A stretch of 64,000 nucleotides of DNA from the NCBI GenBank assembly GCA_037179385.1, contig CM074179.1, positions 29,022,046-29,086,045 on the forward strand, given 5' to 3'. A model generated the notes under the pieces. The model had not been told where the DNA came from. It saw only the letters and a program-made list of their open reading frames with translations, and did no database searches. Source of the DNA: Holothuria scabra (Eukaryota; Echinodermata; Holothuroidea; Aspidochirotida; Holothuriidae). Positions within the stretch are counted from its first letter, which is position 1. The number at the start of each line of letters is the position of its first letter. Below, in pieces: positions 11,604 through 23,166 of this stretch. The position numbers and the translations under genes were made by a program.

Positions 11604-13378
11604 GGCTGGATTTGATGACATCCGTCCAAAAATCGTGTTACAGGTCATCACTTATATTCTAAAACCGCTCACTCATATATTTAATACTTCTTTGAGACTG
11701 GAACTTTCCCTGATCTCTTGAAAATAGCAAATGTCGTTCCTATCTAAAAGAAAGGGAAAGCTGATACTTTCTGTCGTTATAGTCCAATATCTTTATTACC
11801 TTGTTTTTCGAAAATTCTGGAAAGAGTCATGTTTAATCGACTGTACTCTTTTGTTGTAAAACACAGTATCCTAAGTGATTGTCAATATGGTTTTCGTTCT
11901 GAACAATCCACAGAGTTAGCGCTAGATGATGCTGTGGACAAACTCTTTTGTGCTATTCAACGTAAACATAATTTCATTGGTGCCTTTCTTGACCTGTCTA
12001 AAGCTTTCGACACTATAGCCCATAGTATACTCCTTCCGCGTAAATAATCACATTATGGTATAAGAGGAAATGCTTACCTTTGGATAAAAAGCTACGTAAC
12101 TTCAAGACAACAATTCACTTCTTTTAATAATATGCACTCTAGACCACTCGGAGCAGGGAGTTGCAACAGACTCCCTGCTTGGAGTAACATGTGGGGTTCA
12201 GCTACTCAAGGGTCCATTTTAGGACCCCTACTCTTTATTGTGTAAGTTAACGATATTTGCAATGTCTCTAAGTCTTGCTCTTGAGTACCTTTTTGCAGAC
12301 GACACCAATATCTTTTTCACAGACAGCCATAGCAACTTAGAGGAAATTGTAAATGATGAACTGAACAAGTTTTACAAATGGTTTGTATCGAATAAATTAT
12401 CACTGAACGTTAATAAAACAAACTATATGGTTTTAGCAGAGGCAAAAATAATTGAAGCCTTAACATTATTATGAATAAAAAGCCCCTTCTGAAAGTTCAC
12501 TCCACAAAATTGTTAGGTGTACACATTGATGACAAGCTGTCATGGAAAGATCGTGTAAACATGGAAGTACTTCCATGGTGTAAAGTACGTCTCAGGTCAA
12601 ATTTCAAGAGGTGTAGGCATCTTATCGAAATTGAAATTCACTTTACCTCAAAGATCCCTGAGGTTAATTTATTTAAGTATTGTCTTACCACATCTTTCTT
12701 ACTGTTGTAGTATATGGTCTGGTACCACTAAGTCTATTATACATAAATTATTTATTCTTCAGAAAAGGGCTGTCAGACACGTGGCAGGCTCTGCTTTACG
12801 TGATGAGACGAGTCGTATATTTGCTTCGTTGAACTTACTTAAACTGTGATGATTTAGTCAACATGGGTCTGGTTACGTTTACCTATCAATGTCTGAACAA
12901 TCTGCTTCCTAGTTCTTTTTCTTCTTTTTTACCTTGAACAAATTCATTCATAATCACCAGACTAGACAAGCTCCCCAGCTACGTAACCTATTTGTTGATA
13001 GGAAGGCTTGCAAGAAAAGTATAGATCTATTATTGCATGGAATTGAATTCCTCAGAATTATCAGCGTAGCCCGTCAGTTGCGTCTATGAAGAGAGGTTTA
13101 TCAAAACATTTTGTCAGTACTTATTAATGTTCCTCGGGTACGCTAGTTTGGTGGGTATGGAATGTAGGGGGAGGGGGTACAGGGGGATTTATGTTGATCT
13201 TCTTCTTTCTTATTTTGTGTCCGCTCTTCTTGGGAGTGCTCTTGTCTCTCAAGCCCAGAAGGGTTTTAAGAGTACTTCCATTCACAACTATTGTCTTTTT
13301 AACTACTTATGTGCTTTTATTAGCTTGTTGGTTTTCTGTTGTGATAAATCAAATAAATGAGATGAATTAAAAAAAAAA
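11604..13378 (+). pseudogene. Dead LINE, 3' half: reverse transcriptase fragments and A-rich tail
   Basis: The reading resumes exactly where the 5' half stopped (AGFDDIRPKIVLQVITYILK). Recognisable RT blocks follow: SPISLLPCFSKILERVMFNR, QYGFRSEQSTELALDDA, IGAFLDLSKAFDTIAH, GSILGPLLFIV, the catalytic LFADD, then SNKLSLNVNKTNYMVLA and KLLGVHIDDKLSWKDRV. Several stops and frameshifts break it, including a 31-bp palindromic insertion near 12150. The element ends at about 13378 in AATAAATGAGATGAATT plus an A run, consistent with a non-LTR 3' tail. Confidence 0.88.
12150..12181. mobile_element. 31-bp palindromic micro-insertion in the LINE RT
   Basis: GCAGGGAGT...ACTCCCTGC forms a hairpin placed between CTCGGA and GTAACATG. 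Removing 31 bp restores the expected GVTCGVPQG RT reading. GGA is duplicated at the two edges. A similar palindrome is at 51814-51850. Confidence 0.6.
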
Positions 13379-13439
13379 TGAATTCACAATCAACTAATTT
13401 CTCTTAAAGGTGTAAAATTGGACTTAATTTGTGGTTGTT

Positions 13440-13740
13440 GGTAGTGGCGGCAACTGAATGTCAAAATTGGGAGTAGGCAAGCTAAGGATCCAAAAATCTT
13501 TGAGCGCAGCGTGAAACCGAGCCCAAAGCGCCAGTTCCTGAGGGTGGATCCAGGGGACAAATCCTGGAAGCCATAAGGTTTTTGGAGTCTCCGGAGAAGT
13601 ACATCATCTAAAAATGCAAAAAGCTATCTGGTTTACTGAAAATTTCTTTGTATGTGTCACTCTAAGGTCTTTGAATTTAGGCTGTTTATTCTTCCAACTA
13701 GTTTTGCCCAAGTTTCTGACAAAAGACTGTAAGACCCACC
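13440..13740. repeat. Degenerate hAT-type fragment
   Basis: It starts TAGTGGCGGCAACTG, followed by GAGCGCAGCGTG-type sequence resembling the subterminal motifs of neighbouring hAT-like elements. The boundaries are uncertain. Confidence 0.35.
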
Positions 13741-13759
13741 GTGAGGGTATGTTTTAACC

Positions 13760-15785
13760 CAGCGCCAGGATTTTCTTGTGAGGGGGGGGGGGCAAAGTCG
13801 ACCCATCATCCCCAATCTTGACCGACAGGACTATCTAAGCGGAGCGCCACCATCAATTGGCGCGGAGCGTATAAGAAAATTTTTGGTTAAGGAACCCCTC
13901 AGATGGCAGGAAACGGCACTTCCCGAATGTTTTATGTTCTCAGCCTGAAAATATGGATCTCATTTCTGAATTCTCAATTAATGCCAAAAAAAAAAAAAAA
14001 TATCAGTCTATGAAAAATGTTAATTCATGTTTCTAAGCGGAGCTCTACCATCGATTGGCACGGAGCGTACCAGGAATTTTCTGGCTTACAAACCCCTCAG
14101 ATGGCCGGAAACGGTACTTCCTTAGTGTTCTAAGCAAGAATATGTTCAGCCCGACTTCGAATTTTTCTCCGCTTCTTAATTGGAGTACCTGTCAAATATT
14201 GAGGGGCTGAACATATCTTTAGCCCCCACTTTTCCATTTTTCATCGCCGCCACTGGGGTGCGGCAATTTCTTGAGGGAGCTAAGCACTCAAGTGAGGAGC
14301 CGAGCGACCGAACGGGGAGAGTGCTTGGTTCTCCCCCTCCTACCCTAAGGAGATTTTGCAATTTTACATCAAAATTGAGCGATCTGGTGAACACCTAAGC
14401 TGGAATATTTGGACATTTTCAGTCTTGTATCAATGTTTTCCTTATTCCCTCGAGAGTTAGTATGTGGCTGTAAGAGGGTAACTGTACAAGTCAATGGGGG
14501 CCTATGGAATTGTGTTGCACTGAAACAAAACAGGTACTCATAAGGCTTACATTGGCTAAACCGGGGGAATGGACATTTTGCCCTGAAAAACGCCAAAACT
14601 CCATTTAAATAAAAAAATAAAAAAAATTTAGCTCTGGGCGGGAGTAAGTGCGAACCCCTTGGCTACGGGTCTGTCTCCCTGGGTGTACCCCTCCCCTTTT
14701 GGATTTTTTTTTTTTGCTCTCTCGAAGAGCTTAGATGCAATATGGTGCAATATTTTGTTCTTTTTATACCATATTCCAGTGTTCTCCACAGGGGGTTTTA
14801 GAGGGGCGACACGCCCTCTTAGTGAAATCGGACGCCCCTCCAAAATAGTTGCCGCTCTCCAAAAAATGCATTTTTAGTTCATTAATTCATTCCACATATA
14901 CAAATCATTATTGAAAAAATGTGTCTTCCCTCCAGGCTTGGCGCCAGGATTTGCCCGACGAAGGGCCACTTTCCGAACGGGGAGGGGTAGGGTGGGTGGC
15001 GACCCAAGCCCCTCAGCCAGGATGCCATCCATGTGTTGGTGAGGGAGATTTGAGGAAAACCTGTGCACTGTACCTGTCATTGCGAGTCATAAACAACATT
15101 AAATTTGTATATACTGGAGGAAGGTATTTCCGCACTGATTTAAATGTGGAAAAGCGGGCGAAAATGTTTTGGGTTAGCCTACTCTAAAAAGAATCTGAGT
15201 GTATTTATTTAAAGGTCAATTGTCCCGGCATTTGGGCTCTATCGAGCACAAATTAAAATGTACTTCCTTCTTCGAGTCCGTACCGCACGACTGACACAAG
15301 AGATTATTAACTAAATTTAGCGAAATGATATGAAATTCCCGACATGTACATTAATCCATTTATTCTACTTATTAATTTTTTTGAAAAAATGGGAAGGGTT
15401 TGTACCTTATTAGCTCTAGGTAACGGAACTGGGGAAGAGTGTGCAAAGCTACCGAACATTTTGGGTTTTATCGCAGAAATAACTCGTTTGAAAGCCAAAT
15501 TAACTAAACCGACCACGGGAAGGCGACAGATTATTCCCGACAGGGAGCGGGCCATGCCGGCGACCACAAGTTCCGACAGCCCCTATGTCGAGGGGTGATG
15601 AGAGGGAATATAAAGGAGACTAACCATCCCGTGTTATTGCAGCTTGGATCACATTTTGCACAATATCACTTAATATTTTAAAAGCCGAGTTACGCACTGA
15701 TAGTGTTCTATTGAGTCTGAATCGTGAAATTGCAAAGCGCGCGAAGCACGCGAAAATGTTTGGTAGGCTTACAAAAATAACATAT
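13760..15785. mobile_element. Truncated hAT-like element A2 (paralogue of B2 at 43576-46851)
   Basis: It aligns base by base with the reverse complement of 46851-44215. Shared features are the subterminal GGCGCGGAGCGTA...CCCTCAGATGGCCGGAAACGG units, the A-run near 13985, the GAGGGGCTGAACATA block and the GCGCGCGAAGCACGCG hairpin near 15740. Its left terminus is degenerate (CAGCGCCAGGATTTTC). The far end is missing after about 15785, where a SINE-like head follows. Short open frames inside are repeat sequence. Confidence 0.85.
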
Positions 15786-15910
15786 AAGTGACATAAGTCA
15801 CGCCGACCTCACCATTTTTTACTACTTCTGACTCACTGACTTGTTTTCCCTGCGGACTTTGCTTATTCTGAGCATCAATCACAACGGCAGAACTTAGGTT
15901 CGGTATTACC

Positions 15911-15975
15911 TGGCCAGGAGTCTAACTCTAGACCTCGCCACTGCAAGTCATGTGCTTCAACCACTTGACAACGTA
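15911..15975 (-). repeat. tRNA-derived SINE head (candidate)
   Basis: On the minus strand an A-box-like TCAAGTGGTTGAAGC is followed about 30 bases later by a B-box-like GAGTTAGACTCC. No clean cloverleaf forms, so it is a SINE-type tRNA relic rather than a tRNA gene. Confidence 0.4.
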
Positions 15976-16401
15976 GTCGATAAAAATAGTAATGTCGTCA
16001 TTATATAGATTTTTTGTTACTCCTTTGCTTCTTTAAAAGGCGGGTCATCAATGTTGATGCCCATCATTCACTCTGCTTCTTAAGTAATCAAACCTAAGTA
16101 TGAAAAGTTTCCCGAAAGAAAGGAGAAATATTTCTTCAGATGTGGACAGTTCAAAATAACCTTCAAGGGCAGAAGAGATATACTTGATAAATTACAGGTC
16201 AAAACCCAAGTTTGCGGTCATAACCACTGAATGAATTTAAGGTGTAGATAAGCTTTGATGGCCCACTGTTGGTAGTCAGTTTTTGTGAGTTGGGCTGAAC
16301 TTGGCTTTGAAGTGTTGTTTAAGGGAACAAATGAACAGTTAATTAATCTGTAATATTTGGGCTGGTTGAAGTTTTTGTCTTCAGATTTTTGAACCTGAAA
16401 T

Positions 16402-18007
16402 CAGTGGCCGTAGCCACGGAAGGGGGGGGGGGACTGGGGCCTAGTTTTCAGCCCCCCCCCCCAGAGTTTTTGCGTCCTGATAAAGTGATAAAAAAATAAG
16501 ATGTAAGTTGAACGGAAATGAACTTTGAATTATTTCCTTCAAAACAGTAAATAAATAGCATGTGTAAAAAAAAAAAAAAACTTGATGGATGAATGTGTGT
16601 AAAACACATTTTGTGCGCACGTATGAAATCAAGTAATAACTTCAAAATGCCTACTTTCACTAAATTAGATACCGTTTGTGATCTGCAGTATTGTTTATTG
16701 CATTTCACTTCGAAGATGAAACGAATGTGTCGACGACAAACTTTAATGTGACTTTGTTAGGTTAAGACCCTTTCTGCATTTCGGATGACTGATTGATTTA
16801 CTGAAAATAAGGCAATCGTACATTGGAGACCACTCTAACACGACCATTCCTATATACTTTGTCGTACACAAAATATGCCGTAAGCAGGTAAGGGTAAGGT
16901 ACTGTTTTCGGATAATTCTTCCCTCCCATCCTTAACAAGTAGGCCTAGGCCTATGTCGTGTCTCACTCCTCCGCCATGATAAGTTCCACTGTAGGACGAA
17001 TTTTAGAACAAGTCCTCTTTTTACTAGTTGGCACTTGTGTCCGGGGGATTTGTAAAATGTCCACAAGGTCATGATTTCATGTGTTTCCCCCAAGATCCAT
17101 ACTTCTGCTTTGCGGTTCAATTATTTTAAGAAATTTATTCGAAGTAGTTTAATTTTGACTATGTAATGTACCGATGGATAAATACTTCACCATTTTGCAC
17201 ATTGTCTCTAATAAAATCTCTACAAAATATAGAAATATTTTGATATTTTTCATGCTCCCCAAAAAGAGAAAATCCCAAAACTTAGCAACAGCAAACTAAG
17301 CACTTAACAAACATAGCACCATTTTGCATCTAGAAAATCTAACGCAAAGAAAGTTTCTCAGAGGGGGACACAACTACTTTTGGTTTTCCTGTTAGAGGGT
17401 AAGGTACTGCCTTAGGTAAGCTGAAATCCATTCAAATATTGCCGCATTTGCGGCTGGGAACATCCAGTTTAAAACACGTGAGAAGTGCCGTTTCCGGCCA
17501 TCTGGAGGGATTTCAAAGTCCAAAATTTTCTTGTACGGTCCGCGCCAACTGATGGTTGGCGCTTAGATTCAAATATTGCCGCATTTGCGATCTACGTCCT
17601 TCTGAAGTTTAGTACAAATTTTTCCAAGGGAAAGGGAGATGCCGGTTCCCTTATTCGCATCCTCCAGGCCACAGATCAGATGTGCCCAGTTTTGGGGTCC
17701 CTGAAAAGCGTATGTATTACCTTTTGTCATAGATTGATTTATTCTCGTTATTTGAGAAGTCGCAGACATGAGATTCGTACTTCAAGGCTGGGTACATCCA
17801 GCTTAAAACACATGGGAAGTGCCGTTTCCGGCCATATGGAGGGGTTTTAAAGCCCCAAATTTCCTTGTACGCTCCGCGCCAACCGATGGCGGTGCTCCGC
17901 TTAGATAGTCTCTTCGTGCCTGGCCCTCGGAGGTACCAGCCCCCCCCCCCCCACTTGTTACCTAGCCTCCCCCCCCCCCCGAAAATCCCATCCTGGCTAC
18001 GCCACTG
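16402..18007. mobile_element. hAT-like element A1, uninterrupted relative of B1
   Basis: It starts CAGTGGCCGTAGCCACGG and ends CCTGGCTACGCCACTG. The segment 16402-17170 matches the reverse complement of 47909-46852. The final 80 bp match the reverse complement of 43378-43470. At 17155-17175 it reads TTGACTATGTAATGTACCGA, the pre-insertion form of the site that holds B2 in the other copy. It has extra internal DNA (17345-17925) with two more subterminal GTGCCGTTTCCGGCCAT units. Its own target duplication is not recognisable. Confidence 0.8.
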
Positions 18008-18579
18008 CTTTTGAGACCACGGGAGCACAGAGATAAGCATTTTCATGTAAGTATCGTGCAGTGTCGGAAACAGCCATTTATCATGAAAATGGTCACTTGA
18101 AGAAAAGCAGAATGGAAACTGCTAATTAAAACTCTAAAAGCATTACCACTATGAAAACAGTTTTATTTTATTTTAACTTGAATGTTCTCTTCAAATGATT
18201 TTAAAAAATCTTGTGGCAGTATTTTGGTATCCTTATAAACTCTTTTTATTGTCTGTGGTGAAAATTATCCCCTACAACAAGAAGGCTATCTGCGCTACAA
18301 TTTATGTTGCGCCCTTTGCAACATCTTTCATTGGCCGGGAGGGTTAATTTATGGTCAGTATTATTTTTAAAGCTTATAAACACGCTTGGTGAGGAAGCAC
18401 AGCGACAACATTCATTAGTGCGAGCATTTTGTTGGGCTGGGCCTTAAAACAACGCTATTTAATTATGTCTTTTGCCAAAAATGGTGCAAGACCAAAGTAT
18501 GTTATAAATCGCCGACAGACGATTTTGGTCCGTGAGGAGGGGGGAAGGGGGGTGGGAGACAAAGACCATTACAGATTAC

Positions 18580-20720
18580 GTTCGTGACACCATTATAATA
18601 CCATAAATGATTCACCTCTTGTCAAAATCATGCAACGCAAGTTTTTTTTTTGTGCCATTATGATTCACTCTAGGTTTACAACACAGAGTAACGTATTGCT
18701 TGTACCATTATCATAGGCGTACGAGGCGGGGGCAGGGGGCAGATTGCCCCCCAAATTTTTTCAAGACCTAAAATTCGGTCAGGGATCTGGAAAAATTCGG
18801 GGATCCGTTTGAGTCTTAAAACCAGGTTTGTTTCTACTTACACGGAAAACTCCTAGGCGCGCCCGAATTCCTTCAAACACTCGGCCAAAAAAATAATAAA
18901 AAAGCATCATAGCCACGGTACAATTTTCATGAAAACTCTAAAAGATACAAATCAATCAAAAGCAATCTTATGACTCACCATATTACAAAATGATAAACAC
19001 CAATTGTCACCAGAAGGCCGAAACGTACTTGGTCGAGAGTTATTTGGGCAGCATATGAATGAGATGACGTTTTTGCACTTTTCAAAATGATCCTCTTAAA
19101 ATTGTGCGAAACTTTTTAACCTGCAGTGTTGTGGAACCGAAATTCGGGCAATGGTAAATAAATCAGGGTAGCTTGTTTGCTCACTCATACGAATTTAGTG
19201 TGAACAAATCTGCAAGTAAGTCTACCCACAAATTCATGTAAAAACATCTAGCAACGTGACAAGCAGGGTGTTTCTCAAACGGCGTTAGTAGAAAAATCAG
19301 TTATACTGTATATAGTCGGGAGTTCGGGCCGAGTCATATAGACAGTTGTTTCAATTCAGTGGAACTGGAATTCGGGCAAGAGTCGCAACAGAGTCACAGA
19401 CATACGGTACTCATATTTTTAATTCCGTTCTTAAGTTTTCCCCGGAAAAATACAAGACCAGGTAATGTTTTATACATTCCCAGGTGCGGTATATCACTTT
19501 CTTATGTTTTTTTACATCTCAAATGTTTTTAAGGACGAACCTCATTTACCGATCGCTGGATCGGGGAAGAATATATGAATAGTGCCTTGTCAACGCCCTT
19601 TCCCCTTCCTTTCTTTCTGATTACATAACTCTAGGGTTATACATCTCACCGTATTGATTCAACTTACTGAGTTGTGGGAAACTCTTAAATAGCCTTGGAA
19701 GTGCCATTTCCAGCGATCCTGGAGGCGTTTTGGGCCAAAATTTTGGGGCGTTCCGGGCAAAGCTATGGTGGTGTGGAGCGCTGAGAATCTGTCTATCGCC
19801 CTCCATGACAACACTTTGTGTAAAAGTAGCATCATATCGTTACTACTAAACCGTTGATATGGACTCAGGTCGTTTGCTCGCTAGGAAATAATTTGCACCC
19901 TTGTTGGTTTAATAGTATATAAACAGGCTGCTACCTTGCTTGGGAATCGCACGAAAATTGAGTTAATCGGTTTTTAAGGACCAATTCGTTGCATGGAATC
20001 CCCACTCAGGTAATTTGGGCCTCTGAATCTAAGCTAAACAGGCTGCTTAAACACACGGAATCCTTGTAAAGTTCGACGAAACTTATATTTAATAGGCACC
20101 CGGAATGCGATGCAATGCCCTCCTCCCTCGAAGTTGAGAAGCCTTCGGATTTTCGAGGGTTTCTGAAGTTTTTCAGTTTTCAAAATTATATTGATGATAA
20201 TCTCATGCTGCATGATGTAAAATAGTTTGCAGAACGCGCAAACAAACCCATTTTCCAATGATTATCGCTTAATGTAGCCATCCAATGGTAGTGGTATATT
20301 TCATCTGGGAGCTTTCTGACCTTTTTGTAGATTTGCCCATATTTGGTGAAAATTTTATTGCAAACGAAAGTTCAAAATACGGCGGCTTTGATTCTGATTA
20401 TTAGCCTGGGAAAGGCCATTTCCGGCTGTCTGAGGGGTTTCGATGTTTCAAAATTTTCTGTACGCTCCGCGCCAACCGATGGTGGCGCTAGGCTTTGATA
20501 TTCTTTCGGGCAGAATTACATTTTTCCGGCAGAGAATCCTCTGCCCCCCCCCCCAAAAAAACTGAAATGTTCCTGTGCGCCTATGACCATTATGGTTCAT
20601 CATTTGTCAGAAACTCAGAACAAAGTTCTGTTTGAACCATAATCTGATAATGTCTCACTGTTTGTCAACAACGCAGAGCAGCACTTTGTTTGTACTATTA
20701 CTATTCACTGTCAACAAGGC
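18580..20720. repeat. Diverged minisatellite (about 57-65 bp units), interrupted
   Basis: Repeated ACCATTATGATTCACT...TTGTCA...CAACGCAGAGCA-type units occur at 18587-18711 and continue at 20586-20720 on the other side of the inserted element C. Confidence 0.6.
18712..20585. mobile_element. hAT-like element C, 1.87 kb, perfect 8-bp TSD
   Basis: The left end CATAGGCGTAC and right end GTGCGCCTATG are inverted. ACCATTAT is present at 18704-18711 and 20586-20593. Subterminal motifs at about 19690 and 20405-20500 resemble those of the A2/B2 family (CGCGCCAACCGATGGTGGCG). No transposase was found. Confidence 0.88.
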
Positions 20721-23078
20721 AGGGCGACATTACCCAATCAATTAGCACAAACAATTAAACTTAATTAAAAAAAAATCATAACATTTGGTGGCGCTATTTA
20801 TCAACTAACACTACATCTAAACTTTGTTTCGCTGTTCTTGAACACTGAAAGGCGCTTTGAAAAACAATAATTGCCTCATTGCTGAAAACACACGAAAGCG
20901 AAACAACTAGATTGTTCCTCCACGTCAAAAGAGAAGTATTGCGCTTTGCACTTTTCAACTGCATGTAAATATTTCACAACTATCACATCTATCTCATAAC
21001 AATTAAGGTCAATATAAAATAAGTACATTGGTTATCTGAAAACTGTGACAATCGTGCTGTTTAAGAAGCCTTACGAAAAATCTCGACGTTTGCGCAACAA
21101 GGTAAGCCGTCTTATTTCTTCGTAAAATTAAAGTTGGACGTTTAGTTTAAGATCTAATTAAATAACCCGTACGGTAAATTTAAATCATACCATTCCTCTA
21201 AGGTGTAGCAGTAATGGGGGAAACATATTTCAGAGGAAACTTTGCCTGCATAAATTTAATGGCATCAGCTGTGGCTTGAGAATATGTTGTTTGAAACCTT
21301 TAATTCATCTTAGATAAAAAGCAACATGAGGTTATAAGAACAGTGTCAATTTTTTTTCAATGTGACACCCATTCTTTCCATACCATTACATAGGATTATG
21401 AACATCTCTATGTAGAAAAACAGTCAAGTTAATACCTCCGTAGTTATATGAATACATTTGAATTTAAGTAAACGTTTTGTGCAAGGATTCGGCTTTAGTA
21501 CTTTCGAATTCATATTACAATAATTTGAATTTGCTACCCATAACCAGGTTTAGGATTTACAAAATGTCTCATTTAAATATTGACTTGTAGACTTTTCTGG
21601 ACAATATTTTCTCTAATAACCAAATGAACAACTTAATTGTGGTGTATTTGAGGAATTCGGCATGCGGATGACGTATCTTTTCCGAAGTGATTGATTTATA
21701 AGAGTGGCAGGGTTGTCATCAGACCATTTCGAAAGCCGTTTAATTTATGGTCAGTGTCATGAAGGAGCGGTCTAAGGGGGCTTCTCTCCCACCTCCCCAT
21801 TGAAAAATATTGACAGAATGGAGAATGCTTACAAAAACGAGGAATTAAAACTCAATTCTAAAGAAATCTAAATATGTATTCAGTTAGTGTAAGAAATTTG
21901 CGCCGGGCGGTGAAGGTGATATTGATGGCAAGTACGGGGTGGAGATTTTGAAAGAAGGGTAGCACCGCCCGGCGTGGTGACAACCTTGCTGAGTGGCAAA
22001 GGTCCATTATTACAATTGTGATTACACAACAGATTTTTCATCTCTTGAGTGCATATTTCCACTGTAAAAATGCAAAGTAACATTTATTTAACACTTAAAG
22101 GTGTTAGTAGCTACTCTTTGTTCAGTAAAGGTATTTGGTTTGTTCATTCTATAATACACTGAGTAATATAATAATACACCAGTGAGGGATTCAACACGTT
22201 GAAGTGCAAATTTTTTATACGCAATGTAGTGTTGAAGCATGAGGTATATTCATGTATTCAAACCAAAAAACGTCAACATGTCAATTGCCTCACCGATAAC
22301 GCGTTCATGTGTTAATAAGGCAACAAGTGTTATATCTTGACTGTGCAATGACTAGCCGTTAACACGTTCGAGTATTAAGTGAGTGCTATGTCTTTTTTTC
22401 TACAGTAAAAGTAAGTCTACCCGAATATTGCACCATTTTTTCTTTTCAGGGTGATACTCTGTAACACAATTGTGTTGCTGTATTCTAAAATCCAATCTAA
22501 CTTGTAAGAATTTTATGTCCTGTCCGTTACTCATATTATCGATCCGTCAGATCCGTTAGCCTATACCAAAAAGACTTCCGTCATATTAAAAAGAACCTTG
22601 GAAGTTATTGGTAAGGTTTTTCGTAAGAGGCTTTATAATAATTCATTGAAAGTAAGAGTTTAGCTACTAAAATACAAATAAGAATAATAAATGGTCAATA
22701 CACCACTTTCCATTTTAAAGCTTTGACAATTCTTTTCTGAACTTTATTTTTGTCTGAAAATGAAAGAGTTATTTAAAGTAAATGTCGGTAAGTTAGGAGA
22801 CGTTTATGCGAAATAATTGCGTATTACAGACTAGTACAGCTCGATGCCAATTCAGTGCATGTCACGGATTTTGTTATGGTCTCGTATAGTGCCACGTGGG
22901 ATTATAAAATTAAAATCACCAAGAGAAAGTTTTGCACTCTCAAGACACGTTCCTAATGATAAAAATTGAATACAGATAACCCATAATATATCGGAAGAGC
23001 TACTTTTGTTTGTCAACGTTGTCATTTACTTGTTTCCGCAGCATCTCAATTTGAAGAGCTTCCTTAGATCAACGAAAA
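20721..23078. other. Upstream region of the receptor gene, no gene seen
   Basis: AT-rich, without a supported open frame or repeat-family match. A cluster of ACACGTT/AACACG-like words lies at 22195-22390. Any promoter should be here, but I cannot point to one. Confidence 0.4.
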
Positions 23079-23166
23079 ATGCAGATATCCTACATGTTGA
23101 GTCTACATTTTCTTGTCATTATACTGACATGTAACGCCAGTGACAAGCATTCAACCCACCTCAGAA
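23079..23166 (+). CDS. Receptor exon 1: start codon and signal peptide
   Basis: ATG at 23079 opens 29 codons starting MQISYMLSLHFLVIILTC, a short polar start followed by a hydrophobic core, as in a signal peptide. The next residues (NASDKHSTHLR) are polar. The frame hits a stop soon after, but a donor (A|GTATGC) at 23167 leaves one base. That base joins the two bases opening exon 2 to give a Thr codon. The phase match and the fit with an LRR N-cap exon are the reasons for choosing this start. No convincing TATA box or other core promoter was seen; an upstream non-coding exon is possible. Confidence 0.72.

Noticed and set aside
14176..14398. Opposing 72-aa frames and the similar 46085-46420 minus frame as a conserved protein
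   Set aside because: Both lie in paralogous hAT-like elements A2 and B2; similarity is at the DNA level and no domain is recognised.
15344..15598. 84-aa frame conserved in the inverted block near 44400-44700
   Set aside because: The B2 counterpart has changes that break the frame; it is transposon sequence.
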